A stretch of 64,000 bases of DNA from Punctularia strigosozonata HHB-11173 SS5 (Eukaryota > Basidiomycota > Agaricomycetes > Corticiales > Punctulariaceae), in the NCBI RefSeq assembly GCF_000264995.1, contig NW_006767436.1, positions 1,514,800 through 1,578,799 on the forward strand, given 5' to 3'. Shown one piece after another: positions 1-14,300 of the stretch. Within the stretch, counting starts at the first letter, position 1. Every line of letters starts with the position of its first letter. The notes beneath the pieces were generated by a model. It searched no databases. It was not told the origin of the DNA and worked only from the letters and a program-made list of their open reading frames with translations. Both the position numbers and the translations under genes were made by a program.

Positions 1-1205
1 CTCACTCGCGTGCCAAAACCATCTTCGGACCAGCCGTCTCTCGGCAAGGAGTTCATCGCGGAAGCATATGTCGTAGTGCGTATGTCCTCCATCCTGACCA
101 GCCGCTCGCCCCCGCTGAAGGTCGCTCGTCGCGGTAGTTGAAGCACATAACGACGCTTACACGCATGCTGGCGAGCATTCGTAAGCCCTACCTTGACGTG
201 CATTCCCGTGCGCCGGGGTTCGCGCGGTCGCAGGCGCGGAATATCGACCTATCAGGCGGAGTGGAGCGCGCATGGGATGGCGTCAAGTATCTCACAGCGG
301 AAGAGCGTGATCAGATCGATGTCCAGGCGAGGGTCATCCTCAGCCGGTGTGCCAACAAGGTGAAGGAGATGGAAGCGCTAGAGAGCCGTACGTTGTCATC
401 CCGAGTGCCGTGTGCCGTGTCGTCATTCCGACCGTATTATCATGCAGGCCGCGCGGAACTCGTTGCATCCAATGCGAACCCGCTAGCACGATTGTTACCC
501 ACGCGGCTTCTCCCTCCGGACGAGTCGAGAATGTCTTCCGCTGCCGTTGCCGCCCACCATGCAAGCGTCACCTGGTATCTCAGCCGAAGGCTCGCAGAGG
601 CGAGCGAGGCTCAGAGGGAGATGCAAGAGGAGCGCATGAGGCGCCAGCTTGAGCGCACGAAGACGCTGGGGAGCGGTGCAGCACGGGAAGCTCTGGCAAT
701 TGGCATATCAGAGCCACCTGGTATGGCTGCATCGACGAGCAGCAGCATCACCAGTAGTTGGCTGGGAGGTGCCGCCTCCAGCATAGCTGCCTCCATACGT
801 GGTAACGACAGTTCGCCGCAACCTTCGTACCCAACGCCTACGGACTCCGAACTTGGCTCGGAGGACGAGGACGAGATAGAGCTCTCTCAATCGCAAATCC
901 TGCAGTTCGAATCCGAGAACGCCGCGATTTTGCAAAACGTCCAGGATACGCTCGCATCCGTACAGCAGGCCGAATCGCGAATACTGGAAATCAGCGCGCT
1001 GCAGACCGAGCTCTTGACGCATCTCCAAACTCAGACGCAGATTACCGAACAGCTCTACGAAGATGCCATTGCCGCTACTGGGCAGGTCGAAAAGGGCAAC
1101 GTGCAGCTGCGCGAAGCGAAACGGAGGGCGAAGGACTCCCGCTTGTTCGTCCTCGTGTTCTTGATTGGAGCCAGCCTTAGCTTGCTATTCCTACACTACT
1201 ACTAG
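1..1205 (+). CDS. UFE1: Syntaxin-18/Ufe1-type Qa-SNARE, 5' end off the window
   Basis: ER-resident Qa-SNARE that fuses Golgi-derived retrograde vesicles with the ER. Seen: an exon fragment at 1-75 (ends EAYVV), a roughly 62 nt intron ending in ag at 137, then an open frame 138-1205. The frame begins with TTG, so 138 is an internal exon edge and not a start. The syntaxin-18 N-terminal block is recognisable (SIRKPYLDVHSR, then LTAEERDQID, where family members share the ERDQID core). A Ser-rich linker follows, then a SNARE helix from about LSQSQILQF to the C terminus, and a tail anchor of about 20 hydrophobic residues ending LLFLHYY, close to the end of human STX18. It is convergent with TVP38, with a 60 bp gap. 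The start codon lies left of the window. Family call is firm; the inner linker could hide a small in-frame intron. Confidence 0.88.
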
Positions 1206-1265
1206 ACCCCGCGAGGTCGACACACATCGTGTGTACGTTAGACATGAAACGTCTTATATAATCTA

Positions 1266-2477
1266 TTACTGTGCGTTGCCACTCTCTGGATCATACCTCA
1301 CACTCGGCTTGCTGGGCCGCTGACCCGCCCTAATGGTATCGCTGGACACACTTGAAGAACTGTCATTCGTATAGCTGCGTAGCAAGGGAGCACCTTCACT
1401 GGCTGCTTCCACGGCCTCCGCAGCCAGCTCGTCTATATCCGATGGGATGTCGGAAATATGCCGGATGTGCGCTTGCATTTGATGGTATATGGTGTATGAC
1501 GCGATGATGGATATGACGATACCGCCTATGATGAAGCAGATGTTGATGATCTTGGTGGCCTTGTCCATATGGTTGCGCTGCTCTCCATCCGCCAAAGCGG
1601 CAGCGCGAGAACCAATGAATACCGCAAGCAGCATCTTGGGACCAACGAAAAAGGTTGCTAGTGATGGTTGCAGGATCAACCCGATATGCGAATAATAAAC
1701 GGACGAAGACATACCGACGACGAATTGCCATAGCTTGACGGGCTCAATGGACTGTAAAGTACTTGTTAATCGTCGACAGAGTTATGGACGAATCTATACT
1801 GACTGCAAACAAGGTGTTCGAGTAGACCCATGGTGGGAAAGGAGACATCCGAATGAGTATGATGAGCGGCAACCCCTTCGCGCGCTGTAAGGTATTAGTT
1901 AGCATGCTGGATGCAACTTTACATGAATGATACGAACAATCACTTCCTCCAATGCCACCCATTTCTCGTTAGAGCTGCTCCATCTGCGCAGCCGGCGGGC
2001 AAACAAGAACCGCAGCGTGACGAAGACTAGCGCAGAGCCGAGGATAGATGCCCCAGCGCCGAGCCAAAGCCCTTTCATGCCATAAGCAAAGCCACATATC
2101 GTCAAGCTTGTCGTGTGTCCAATGCAAGGCGGGAACGAGATGATGACTGTGGTCCGTAATGCGGAAATCAGTGGATGGGCAAGACATACGTAGTAGTATA
2201 TGTTCGACGCACCGATGACGGCACCAAGTATTAACCACCCATAGGGATAGCGAGCGATCTTCTGCGCTAGATCGTATAGGTACTGTGCGATCCGGCCGGG
2301 ACGCACGACGATGATGAAGGTGCCGAGAGCGACGTAGAACAGGATGAGGAAGACTAGGGCAAGCTTTCCAGCGGGATGCAAAGCCCGATACTTGCGCCAG
2401 AGAGTGCTTGGTGCTTTGCGTGCAAACGAGCGCGTTCTCTGGAGGAGAGACGAATCTGCAGCATCCGACGGCCCCAT
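1266..2477 (-). CDS. TVP38: TVP38/TMEM64 family (SNARE-associated Golgi, DedA-like) membrane protein
   Basis: Multi-pass Golgi membrane protein of the VTT/DedA superfamily; yeast Tvp38 is found in Tlg2-containing Golgi membranes. Three exons join in frame: 2477-1938, 1884-1804 and 1751-1266, giving about 368 residues. Introns are 53 and 52 nt with gt...ag. The family hallmark RMSPFPPWVYSN is in exon 2, and the conserved VKLWQFVVG follows in exon 3. Exon 1 holds two or three hydrophobic segments and the glycine-rich loop near FAYGMKGLWLGAG. The tail is Ser-rich and probably cytosolic. I chose ATG 2477 because the frame upstream of it starts with TTG. Divergent from LOA1, 156 bp between start codons. 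High confidence in family; the molecular activity of the family is not settled (lipid scrambling is known for relatives). Confidence 0.93.
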
Positions 2478-2633
2478 GGCGTACAAGGGAGAGCTGAGTG
2501 GTGCCGGTGAGCCCGCGAAGGCAGCCGGCCTTCAGCTTGCGGGTACCGTGCCGGCATGCGTCACCAAGCCCGGTGGCGGTGACGATCCTGGAAAAGTTGC
2601 AGCGCGACAACGTTGAGCTCGTACGTTCACCGG
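2478..2633. promoter_or_regulatory. Shared intergenic region between TVP38 and LOA1 starts
   Basis: These 156 bp separate two divergent ATGs, so both core promoters and both 5' leaders must fit here or overlap the genes. I see no clear TATA box. That it is a bidirectional promoter is inferred from the layout only. Confidence 0.5.
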
Positions 2634-4167
2634 ATGGAAAAATACTCTGCTTTTCGGGTGATTGCACTGTAGCATGAATCTGGGTGTTTTCCATAAAGCT
2701 GATCTCGCCTCAGGATCCGGGGACTGGCATCCAGGTACGATACCTCCGGCGTGCATAGGACCAGTTAAAGAACCACTGCTGAACACTACACGTTAACGAA
2801 AGCCATTCCTTACGCCTGTCCCTCCAATAGGCAATGATCTTCCTGTGAAGATACTTCTCCCGGTCGGTTATGTCTTCGGGGCCATACGCGCATTGGTACT
2901 GCTTGCCGTCAGCTTGGCGTCATTCGTGCTGGTCCGCGTTGCACTTCTCGTCACCGTAGGTCCCTATGCTTTCCCAAGTACAATGTTCCAAGCAACTTTC
3001 AAAATGCGCCCAGGTACCCGTGCCTGCGTTGCACAGGATTTTGAGACGAATTTTCGTGGCCATCTTTGCACGGACGGCACTCTTCTTGTCCGGTATAGTC
3101 TGGATACCCGTCGAAATCGCCCCCAGAAAGCGCACCAAGTTACAATCGAAGGGTGGCTGGACACCCGCTGCGGGAGACATTATTGTCTCTAACTGGGTGT
3201 CGTGGTTAGAGGTCCTTTGGCTCGCGTTCAGGTCTGTTCCGTATTTCGACCCCGCCTATCTCAAGACTCAGGGTTCGACGTGTAGGTTCGACCCGCAGTT
3301 CGTCCTCCCGATTGCGGATGCGCCTGTGGTGGCTGCATCGAAAGATGCTACACCGATCACCTCAACGCCTGGCAGGCGCACTGGCACGGGAAGCGCCGCT
3401 ATATCCTCATCCTTCCGCGCGCCGACTCCCAAAGCGACCATCCGTGGATGGACTAGAGTATCGCTCCTAACGATGCTCCGCCAAACAGGCTTGACCCCGC
3501 CCTATGGTAACCATGACGCTCAGCTTGATGGCTAGCCTTTCTCAACGATCACGCTCTCAGCCTTACAGCAGAGCCCGCATATTCATTCTCTGGACGATAT
3601 CCGTCGAAGCTCTAACCGCCCCATAGTGGTATTTCCCGAGTGCACGACAAGCAACGGTCGCGGACTTCTTCGCTTCGCGGACGTGTTCAAGGACACCGTG
3701 ACGGAGCTTCCAGTTCGCGGTTGGAATGTATGGGTTATGTGTGTGAGGTAGGTATTCAACGCTACATGTTACCTGCTATCCCTGATCTCGTGGTAGATAT
3801 GATCCACCAACAGCGTTCCATCCGACGCTGAGTCGTTCTATACCTTCCAACACCACCCTCAACCCACTGCCGCACGTACTCTCGCTCGTGACTTCTCTAG
3901 TCCCTTTGACATCATCAATACGACTCCTTCCAGCATCAGAGTCGCCGAATTCACGTTCTTTCTTGCAAAGCGAGGTGTTGCCTGGTATGAATTCCACGAT
4001 ATGTCCCACTTTCCACAGTAAGAAACCGATTCCGTTTAGGACGCGTTGACGACAAGCTCTCGGAAGCTTGCGCCGCGCTCATCGCCCAGGTGGGCAAAAT
4101 GAAGCGCGTTGGTATGGGGTGGGAGGACAAAGCTGCCTTCCTCGAACTGTATAATAGTAAACGCTAA
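2634..4167 (+). CDS. LOA1: Lysophosphatidic acid acyltransferase LOA1/VPS66 family
   Basis: Membrane acyltransferase that converts lysophosphatidic acid to phosphatidic acid on ER and lipid droplets (known for yeast Loa1). The start is fixed by the family N terminus: exon 1 (2634-2657) gives MEKYSAFR, then after a 56 nt intron exon 2 (2714-2750) gives DPGTGIQ, typical of fungal members. After an intron at 2751-2830, exon 3 (2831-2955) gives the first membrane segment. Later exons give VSNWVSWLEVLWLAFR, TPGRRTGTGSAA and IVVFPECTTSNGRGLL, the conserved blocks, with the acceptor-substrate FPE motif. The last exon, after an intron of about 55 nt, ends WEDKAAFLELYNSKR. At least seven introns, all gt...ag. 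About 400 residues. No frame breaks once the introns are placed; several shorter open frames in the region are exon pieces. Confidence 0.88.
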
Positions 4168-4357
4168 CTTTCAGCGCGCGCAATGCCAGCTCCAGCTTCC
4201 TACCCTTATAAGGATATGTCAAAGGAGTGTATAAATCACGAATAAGTATGCTAAGAGGTGCCGGCTACGCTAGACTGTCGACTTGGAAAATATGCTGCAC
4301 TTCTATCAACAATGACGATGAGAGCGATCAAGAGAGAACCAGAATCACTCAAGGCCG

Positions 4358-5460
4358 TTAGTTTGCACCCGGTTTCGGACCCCACAGCTCGTCGAACCTA
4401 TGAAACCATAAACTGATGGTCACCGTGCATAACATGTATAACGCACCAGTCATCGTTCGGGTCAGTGGCGAGCCTCATCTGAACGGTCAAGATCCCTTCA
4501 TCAAAATCGGCGAGCTCGCCGAACGCTGCTCGGGTAAGATCTACGTGCTTGGAACCCGAAGCACATCCTGCACAGGTGTCCACGACTCTGACGAAGATGC
4601 ATTTCTGCGGAGTGTGGCAAACTTCCATACGCGAACGTTAGTGCAGTTGATAAGACGATTCAAATGGACAGCCCACTCTCGAGGAACTTGAAACACTGTG
4701 GTTTGCTCGTCCATCCGTCCAATGTCAATGCCGCCACGAAGGAGGCATCCTAGATGTGTCTGTGAGTGGCAGGATAAGGCTTACTGCTTCGCACATACTG
4801 TCGGCGCCCAGTCCGACTCTGGCCAGCAGCTCGGGTTTAAGAGATCCTCTCCGGTATACCTGAGAAAAGACGTACGGTCAACTTGACAACGAGGTAGGTC
4901 GATCAAAGAATTTACCAAGTTATGATAACATCTTCCTTCTCGCCTATACCGGACATTATTTGGGACAGGTCTTTCACCGCGCCGTCCACGTTGGCCAGAA
5001 CTTGAGTCGTCGCGGAATCCCCCTTCGCAGCAGCGTTCACCTTGGACGCGTGATTCTTCTTGGCGGGTTTCTTGGTAGGTTTCTTGCTATGTTTCTTGCC
5101 TTTCTTCTTCGTCTTGGTTGTCTTCCTGTCCCAGAAATGATGTCCGCCGCTCGAGTGTTGGCGATCCTCATGGTTCTCGAAGCGGTTTTCATTCGGCTTG
5201 AGGTCGGTGTCAGATTGATCAATAGCGGTTTCCAGATTGCGCTGGTATTTGTAGTTCAAGTCGGTGATGTTGATAGTCTGCCAGCCATCGCGCGTAGAGA
5301 AGTTGAAGGGTTTGCCAGCGTCCGCTAACGAGTGCGCCTTGGTGTACTTCGCCCGAGCCTCAGCTTGCAACCGTGCAGAGTCCACCGCCGTGCCAAGCGC
5401 CTGTTGCGGCAGAACCAGAGAAGTCCACAACAGCGCCGTCGACAAGATCATCCAGGTCAT
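4358..5460 (-). CDS. Secreted RlpA-like double-psi beta-barrel (expansin-like) protein with Lys-rich linker
   Basis: Probably a secreted cell-wall associated protein of the fungal DPBB/expansin-like family; enzymatic activity is not established for most members. Start ATG 5460 is followed by a hydrophobic signal peptide (WMILSTALLWTSLVLPQQALG). A long low-complexity part follows with a Lys-rich tract (residues about 118-140). The barrel is spread over small exons: YTGEDLLNPSCW, then [12 protein letters not shown], then the diagnostic VRVVDTCAGC and HVDLTRAAFGELAD. The final exon (4397-4358) gives FDELWGPKPGAN and stop. The conserved Asp of DTC and of HVDL, used as the family signature, are both present. 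The 410 bp upstream lie between this gene and the divergent PLP enzyme. Confidence 0.88.
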
Positions 5461-5870
5461 AGCGGCGAGAAATATGAGTTTTGCCCTTGTGAACGTCCGG
5501 CGTCTTCGAGATGTGCTGGAGTAGACTGAGACAGATAGCTATAGTTCGAGGCCAAGCCGTTCGTTGACGCGCAGAACGATAGAGGTGCGGTTCATATGCA
5601 AATCCAACCAGGACGATGTGTGCCATTGCAGGCCGATGGACAGCTGTCGACTCCGATCTGCACTCCGGGGCCCTTGCGCCTTCCGGGCCGAACTATGCCG
5701 TCGGGATGTCGCTCGATCACGTGCTCCTGTAATCTGCTTGCGACATAAGATCGACGCGTTCGACCTCCGAATCGTGGAAGAAGCGGGTGACTCATTCTCG
5801 GGGGGATAATCCTGCTATCCAAGTGACCTCCACTACCATCACACAGAAACGTCTTAACGTGTTCTGGAAG
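5461..5870. other. Intergenic region between divergent DPBB and PLP-enzyme genes
   Basis: 410 bp with no supported gene. Short open frames on both strands here start with non-ATG codons or show no family resemblance. It should hold the promoters of both divergent genes. It contains the palindromic E-box core CACGTG? Not exactly: a GATCACGTGC stretch is visible near 5717-5726, a possible bHLH site. Confidence 0.45.
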
Positions 5871-7723
<1,853 letters not shown>

Positions 7724-8168
7724 TCATACCAGCTTCTACTCCGCCTCCGAGCATGCATCCTCACCGTGATAAACACAAACATACAGCTCGCAATATACAC
7801 ATTGCGTTGACCATCGTCTAACGCAGAAACAATTGACTCGACTACTTCACTAGTACACAAAATTGGAACGCTGCTGTGCTACTTGCATCCTAGGACCGTG
7901 AATGGCATGAGCATACTCCGACGACCAAGACAGCGCCAATCCCCTTCACGGCAGTGGCACACCTGCGTGATACATTTTGCGCACCAGCAACATCTCGCCG
8001 ATTGAGAGATTTCTCCGTGGATGCTGGGTGCCTGAAAGTAGTGTGCGTAGATTGATCTGATCCAGGTGAATGCACGCATGCCAGGTCTGGTGTCGAAGGC
8101 CCAGGTAAAGGATGCAACCGGAACGTATACTGGTCTCCAGCACGGCTAAGCCCGCAACCATGACCACG
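7724..8168. other. Gene-free 3' convergent gap
   Basis: 445 bp between two gene ends that point at each other. I see only short open frames without family resemblance; probably 3' UTRs and terminators of both genes. Confidence 0.5.
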
Positions 8169-9343
8169 TCAACGCTTAGTACGTTTCGTGGGTTCCGACT
8201 CGGACATGTAGGTGTTCGAAGTCAGGAGGCGACGTTTCTTCGCTGTTCGAGAATAATGCGCCAGCACCCATTCGCGGTCGGCTTCCTTCTGTTCTATGGT
8301 GCCTTGCCGGATTTCGTACGCTATTGTGGCTATTGCTCAGCATGTCAACAGCACGAGCCAGCGATGACACTAACGTTTCATTTCGAATCGCGGCCCCACC
8401 TCAGCGAGTTGCACCGAGCGAGGAATGTTGACAAAGACGTGATGTCTGGAAGGATTTTGGCGAGCGGCACGCTGAACGGTCACGGAAAGGCGTACCGGAA
8501 TGAAATGAAGTCATTCTCATTGGCGAAAGTCATCACTCGCTTGCTGTCCTCCTTCGGCACAGGGAAAAGGTATTTTAGTACGTCCCGTATTCTCTCGCCT
8601 AGCTTGGAACTAAAGTTCTCGAATATGAGATGAGGGTATTGTTCTGATACTGTCGATGATTTGTACGATGCGATGTCGTGACGAAGGGTAACGTTATGAA
8701 GGCTGAAGTAAACAGTGGGCCCGTGCGGGAAGTGGGAAACAATCATAGCGTCTATGAATTTATTCAGAACAAGCCAACCTGACGCGCAGGCAATGACACG
8801 TACCGGGTGTACCACGGTGCTCGTGTAATATAACCAGGTCCGTGACATCGTTTGCTCGGCAAGCGTCTGCGAGCTCCTTCACGACATAGTTTCCTCGATT
8901 TATTCGGTGCGAGTTGGGGAAGACGAGGCGCATTTCCTGACATGATGTCTGATGAAAAGGTTATTGGGAACGAGGATGTACCTATGTACCTTGGCAAATT
9001 GTAGCAACTTGGAGCTAGGGTCACGCGAAGTAGTCACGATGATCTTCGGGTCCTCCATTCCGGCACGAGAGTACTCGTTGTCAACATGGTTAGAAGGCTC
9101 TGGTGGTCACATGTATATCAGAACCCCAATATATCCATGCAATCACTCACTGGTTTGTGCATCGTCGAAGGCTAAATCACGCCCAAGATCTTTGGCATCC
9201 TTCCGGAGCTCTGTCGGAAGTTGCTTGCCACTGGCCAGAGCATCTTTTATGCGCTGTTTGCGTTCGTAGGTCTGGCGTTCTTGCGCTTCGAGGGACTTGG
9301 CATATACGTATTGTCGTCGTTCACGAGCTTGACGACGGAGCAT
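8169..9343 (-). CDS. IMP4: U3 snoRNP protein IMP4 (Brix domain)
   Basis: Nucleolar Brix-domain protein of the Mpp10-Imp3-Imp4 complex in the small-subunit processome, needed for 18S rRNA processing. Start ATG 9343 gives [17 protein letters not shown], the standard N terminus, then [20 protein letters not shown]. Later exons carry [34 protein letters not shown] and [17 protein letters not shown], then [17 protein letters not shown] and [14 protein letters not shown], all diagnostic for IMP4. The gene finishes with [31 protein letters not shown], and a basic tail ending TKRTKR. About 300 residues as in other fungi. Five or more short introns. It lies on the same strand just downstream of the M18 peptidase gene (143 bp between that gene's stop and this start). 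Confidence 0.93.
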
Positions 9344-9485
9344 GATGGAGATACAGAGGCAGGTAGACTTACAGGTGCACAAAAAATCAATGATGCTATG
9401 AAATGCACGTGACAAATCCTCGACCTGTCCCAAAAAATACTATATATTATATACACACTGAGGTTGAACAGCCGCGGGTAGTTTA

Positions 9486-11263
9486 TTAGTCAATGCTGAG
9501 CTGCTTGTCCAGCTCTGAGAAGCCTTCAAAGAGCGAAGTGAAGAGATCAATCGCGTTCTGTACATCATGCGATCCAGCAGTTTCTCGAATTGAGTGCATC
9601 GACAACTGTGCGCAGCCAACGTCCACAGTGCGAACGCCAATCTTGGATAACATTGGTCCAACAGTCGATCCACATGCCCTGTCAACATAATGAGTCGCTT
9701 TTGGTGATGGAACTAATAGGCCACGTACATGTCATTTCGAACTTCGTACTCCTGCACCTGGCCACCCTTCCTTTCGACCAATTTCTTTACGAGGAAGGTG
9801 CCGATAGCGTCGCTAGCGTAACGCTGTTTGGCATTGGTCTTGATAACAATCCCGCCGTTCATCCTCGGCTGGTGGTTGTCCTCATGCTTACTCAAATAGT
9901 TGGGGTGCAGCGCATGTCCCATATCAGCGGAAACGAGCAGCGACTTCGCGATCGATTGAGCGAAAGCCGCAGGTGTTGGTGACAGACGCTCAAAGAGCGA
10001 CGGGATGAGGGAGGAATCCGCACCGGAGGTGGAGACGCTGCCAACCTCCTCGTGATTGAACAGTGCGATGCAGTTCACGTTGCCTTCGAGCGGACCCGCT
10101 GAAGTGGAGGAAGCCCACTGAGCAAGAGCTTCCACCGCCGCAAATCTTCATGCCCGCATGAATGATAGTCCCCACACAGTTTTGGGATGTTGCATGCTTA
10201 CGAGGAGAATTGATTGTCCATGCGTGGCGAGAAAATGAATTCGTTGTTAATACCTCCGAGCACGGACGGTTGTGTATCATACAGATGACTGGATATGGTG
10301 AGCCCGTGGTGCACGACAAGATAGTGAGTTAACATACAGTTCAAAGTCGTGAATCTCCTCTGCTTTGATTGACAACTCTTCCGCAAGGAGGGCCAGCAGT
10401 TGAGAGTGATGATTCCCTTGCACACTAGACGCGCCCGGTTTCTTGTCGGATGACGAAGGTGCTTCTCTTTGCGCGTTCAATTGTGACTCCACCAATCCTA
10501 AGATTGGAACAAACTCCGTTTCCTGGTTAAACTTGAGAGATTCGTTCACGTTGCGATCCACTGGGTTTCCGTGATTGCGCATTGTCAGCATAGTACTTTC
10601 CATGAATGCGAACGCAACATACGATGGATGGCAAGCGTTGGGATGCGAATGAGAGGCTTGTCTACCTTGACCAAACGAGATGTGAAGCCGTTAGGGCTCG
10701 CCACGACGACACGACCGGCTAGAGACAGGTCACGGTCGAGCCAGGAATGCCAGATGCCTCCTCCATAAGTCTCAACGCCGACCTGGAGGTAGCCTGCCTT
10801 GGTCCGTTTGGAGACGGGGCGGACCTATACGAGACATTCAGTGTTAACGTTATTGAATGCCGAGTGGATTCGTACACGAAGGTTGGGGCTATCGACATGC
10901 GTGGCAACAATCGATAGGCCAGCTCCGGCTTTCCATTCCTTCGGGAGCGTGAATGCAAGCAAAGCACTCTGGTTCCTGCACAGCCGTTCGTTGAAAGCAA
11001 AGGAGTGGACAACGAAGACTAACCTCGTGAAGTAGTACTTTCCACCTTCGGTCAAGTCTTTCTCCCAGTCATCCTTTTCCTTAATCTGCGTATCCGCGAT
11101 CAGGAAGCGCAGAGATGGAGGTTACAGGGGGTTGCACCTTGCGGAAACCAGCGTTCTCGAGCCTCACGCTCGCATTATGGATAGCGTGGAACGGTGTCGG
11201 TGAAGCATTGACGAAGGAAAGAAACTTTGTTGCTGCCTCTGGGCCCGATTGGTGGATCATCAT
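9486..11263 (-). CDS. Aspartyl aminopeptidase, peptidase family M18
   Basis: Zinc metallopeptidase that removes N-terminal Asp/Glu; relatives include mammalian DNPEP and yeast Ape4 (cytosol/vacuole). ATG 11263 gives MMIHQSGPEAATKFLSFVNA then SPTPFHAIHNA, the family N terminus. Metal-site blocks are all visible: VATHVDSPNLRVRP (first His), the Asp-containing region near QPSVLGGINNEFIFSPRMDN, ALFNHEEVGS (catalytic and bridging Glu pair), SADMGHALHPNY, and the last His block near QLSMHSIRE. The protein ends GFSELDKQLSID. About 470 residues, usual for the family, with at least five introns. Divergent from UTP12 (123 bp between starts). Confidence 0.92.
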
Positions 11264-11386
11264 TCCTAGCTCGCAGGGTTAAGACAAAGGTTGGTGAGAA
11301 AAGGCGAGTTCAGCAGGAGCTACTGACTGCGAGCGCGGTGTGCGATACTAAGATAGAACGTGGCTGTGCAAGTTTTCATCTTCACC
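11264..11386. promoter_or_regulatory. Shared intergenic region between M18 peptidase and UTP12 starts
   Basis: 123 bp between two divergent start codons. No recognisable TATA. A bidirectional core promoter is inferred from spacing only. Confidence 0.45.
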
Positions 11387-14300
11387 ATGGTCCAGAGCTA
11401 CTTTCGGCATGGGCCCACCGAGGTACGTCCCATAGTTGTAGGCATTGGCACGTCATTCTGATTGACGAGCATGTAGGCCTTTGGCTTGATATGCAGTGCA
11501 TCGTCTAACTCCGTATACGATGGCAAGTTCGCCTACGTCCCTGCACTGGAAGATGTCCTCGTGTGGGACGTTAAAAAGGGCCAAATGGTGAGCGTCATCG
11601 TCTGAGGTCTCCAACTATCCATTCATTTCCTTCAAGGTTGCAATGTGGCACGAGGCTGGACATCGTAGCGAAGTAACGAGCATCCTGTCCTCTCCAACGA
11701 GGAGTACATTTGCTGTCGGTTACGCCGACGGGTCCATCCGCATCTGGGACAATGCCTCGGGCTCCGTCATAACGACACTCAACGGGCACAAGAAAGCGGT
11801 CTCTGCACTAGCATATGATGAAACTGGGACGAGGCTGGCGTCAGGTTCTCAGGATACGGATCTCATCGTGTGGGATTTGGTTGCAGAAGTTGGCCTGTTC
11901 AGGTATGCACTCTTGTGTCGACCTATGAATCATACTCAACACACGCAGACTGCGCGGACACCGGGACCAGATAACAGTCATTCGATTCCTCTCAGTTGAC
12001 TCGGGAAATCTTCCTTCAAATTCCACTTCTCCTGGAACCGGGCTGCTCTTGACCGCGTCCAAGGACACACTATTGAAAGTGTGGGATCTATCCACCCAGC
12101 ATTGTATCCAAACCGTAGTGGCTCATCGCTCGGAGGTTTGGACCTTGGCGGTGGACACCCAACAGGGCCTAGCCTTCACCGGAAGTGGAGAGGGCGAGCT
12201 GAAGGCATGGACGTTGGATACTGCTCCGTATGAGGAGAGGCTCAAAGACGCAGCCCCCGGCGAAGTATGTAGTCATCTCGACCGAACCATAGCACAGTGA
12301 TTGATTGATTGCTTGTAGGTGCCCAAGGTCGTACTCCCACTCTCTTCACTCCCTCTTTCTTCACGCAATCGCGTAACCCAAGTTTCCTTTCATCCTTCCC
12401 AACCCTTCTTTGCGGTGCAATCGCACGAGCGGTCCGTTGAAATTTTCCGTATACGTACCGAGGAGGAGATCAGGAAGAAGCAGGCAAGGAGGAAGAAGCG
12501 CGCTAAAGAAAAGCAAGTGGAGAAGAGTGGAAAGGGTAGGCCGGGTGGTGCAACTGACGATCCGAAAGAGGATGGCGTAGAGGAAGATATCGATCTTGTG
12601 GACCGCTTCACGCCGTATCTCGTAATCAGGGCTACCGGCAAGGTTCGCTCCTTCGATTTCGGACCTGGGGACATGCAACAGAATCTAAAAGGCGGCACGC
12701 CTGTAAGTTGCGCCCATGTTCTATTCATACCGATGTTAAGCCGTGACGGGAAGCTGTTTATGGCACTCGCGAGCAATGCTCTGGAAGTGTATAGCATACC
12801 ACCTCCCTCAAAGTCGAAGTCAAAAGAAGATCTGCCGGAGGCTACCCGTGTCTATTCGGTAGACATTCCAGGTCACAGAAATGACGTTCGTACGCTCTGC
12901 TTGAGTTCTGACGATACGCTTCTGGCTTCGGCATCAAACGGTTAGTCGCTGTTGTACAGACCATAACGTTCTTCTACTTATCACGTTTGTTGCGTAGGCT
13001 CCTTGAAAATATGGAATATGAAGACCACCTCTTGCATTCGGACGCTGGATTGTGGCTACGCCATTTGCAGCATGTTCCTTCCTAGCGATCGCCACGTAAG
13101 GTATCCCATTAATCCAAACACGCATTGCTCATCCTCAACAGGTCGTCATCGGTACAAAAAGCGGGGAAATGCAAATATTCGATATTGCATCCTCGACGCT
13201 GTTGGAGACGATCGAAGCGCACAAGGGAACTCTATGGTCGATGCATTTGCGATCAGACGAGATGGCTCTAGCGACTGGCAGTGCCGATAAGGATGTGAAA
13301 TTCTGGGACGTCAAGCACAGGAACTCCGAAGACAGCGTACGTGTGCAATGAGTGTACATACCACGCTCAGGCGCTGACCATGTATTGCAATAGGACGGGA
13401 GACAAGTTACCCTGGTGCATACGAAGACATTAAAGATGACTGATGACGTACTCGCTGTACGATACAGTCCGAACGGGAAGCTACTCGCGGTCGCACTGCT
13501 TGACTCTACCGTCAAGGTGTTTTACGAGGATACGTTGAAATTTTTCATTTCACTCTACGGCCACAAGGTACCTAGATGATAGCTTTCTTGCTTCTGTCGC
13601 TTTTCTGAGTGCGTACTGCGATGCAGCTCCCTGTGCTAGGAATGGACATCTCGCATGACTCCAAGCTGATTGTAACCTGCTCCGCGGACAAGAACGTCAA
13701 AATCTGGGGACTCGATTTCGGTGATTGTCACAGGTCGATTTTCGCGCATGACGAAAGCGTCATGCAGGTCGCGTTCGAATACGAGTCGCACTACTTCTGG
13801 ACGGTCGGTAAGGACAGAATGGTCAAGTATTGGGATGGTGACAAGGTCAGGGGCTTTGTTTATGAGTTAGGATGCGTCTGACATCCACATCTGCAGTTCG
13901 AGAATATCCAGAAACTGGAAGGTCACCATTCGGAGGTTTGGGCATTGGCAGTCAGTCACGCAGGTAAACTGGTGGTCACTGGGTCGCACGATAAGTCTAT
14001 CCGGGTATGGGAGAAACTTGACGATGAGGTACGGATTGCACTATGTCCCTTACCCATTTTCCGACTAACGTCTCATCGCCCGCTCGCAGCTATTCCTGGA
14101 AGAAGAGCGGGAAAAGGAACTCGAAGCTATATATGACTCTGGGATCACCGACACTATGAATCGCGAGGATGCAGCTATAGGATCAGGGGTAGACGGCGCC
14201 ACGATGGACTCGGCGGAAGCGACCGCCGTACACAAGCAAACGACGGAGACGCTCATGGCCGGTGAGCGAATTGTCGAGGCCCTTGATCTCGCGGACGGGG

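Noticed and set aside
2735-2758. 24 nt gt...ag span in LOA1 as an ultra-short intron
   Set aside because: A normal 80 nt intron at 2751-2830 joins DPGTGIQVRYLRR to NDLPVKILLPVG in frame, so no microintron is needed.
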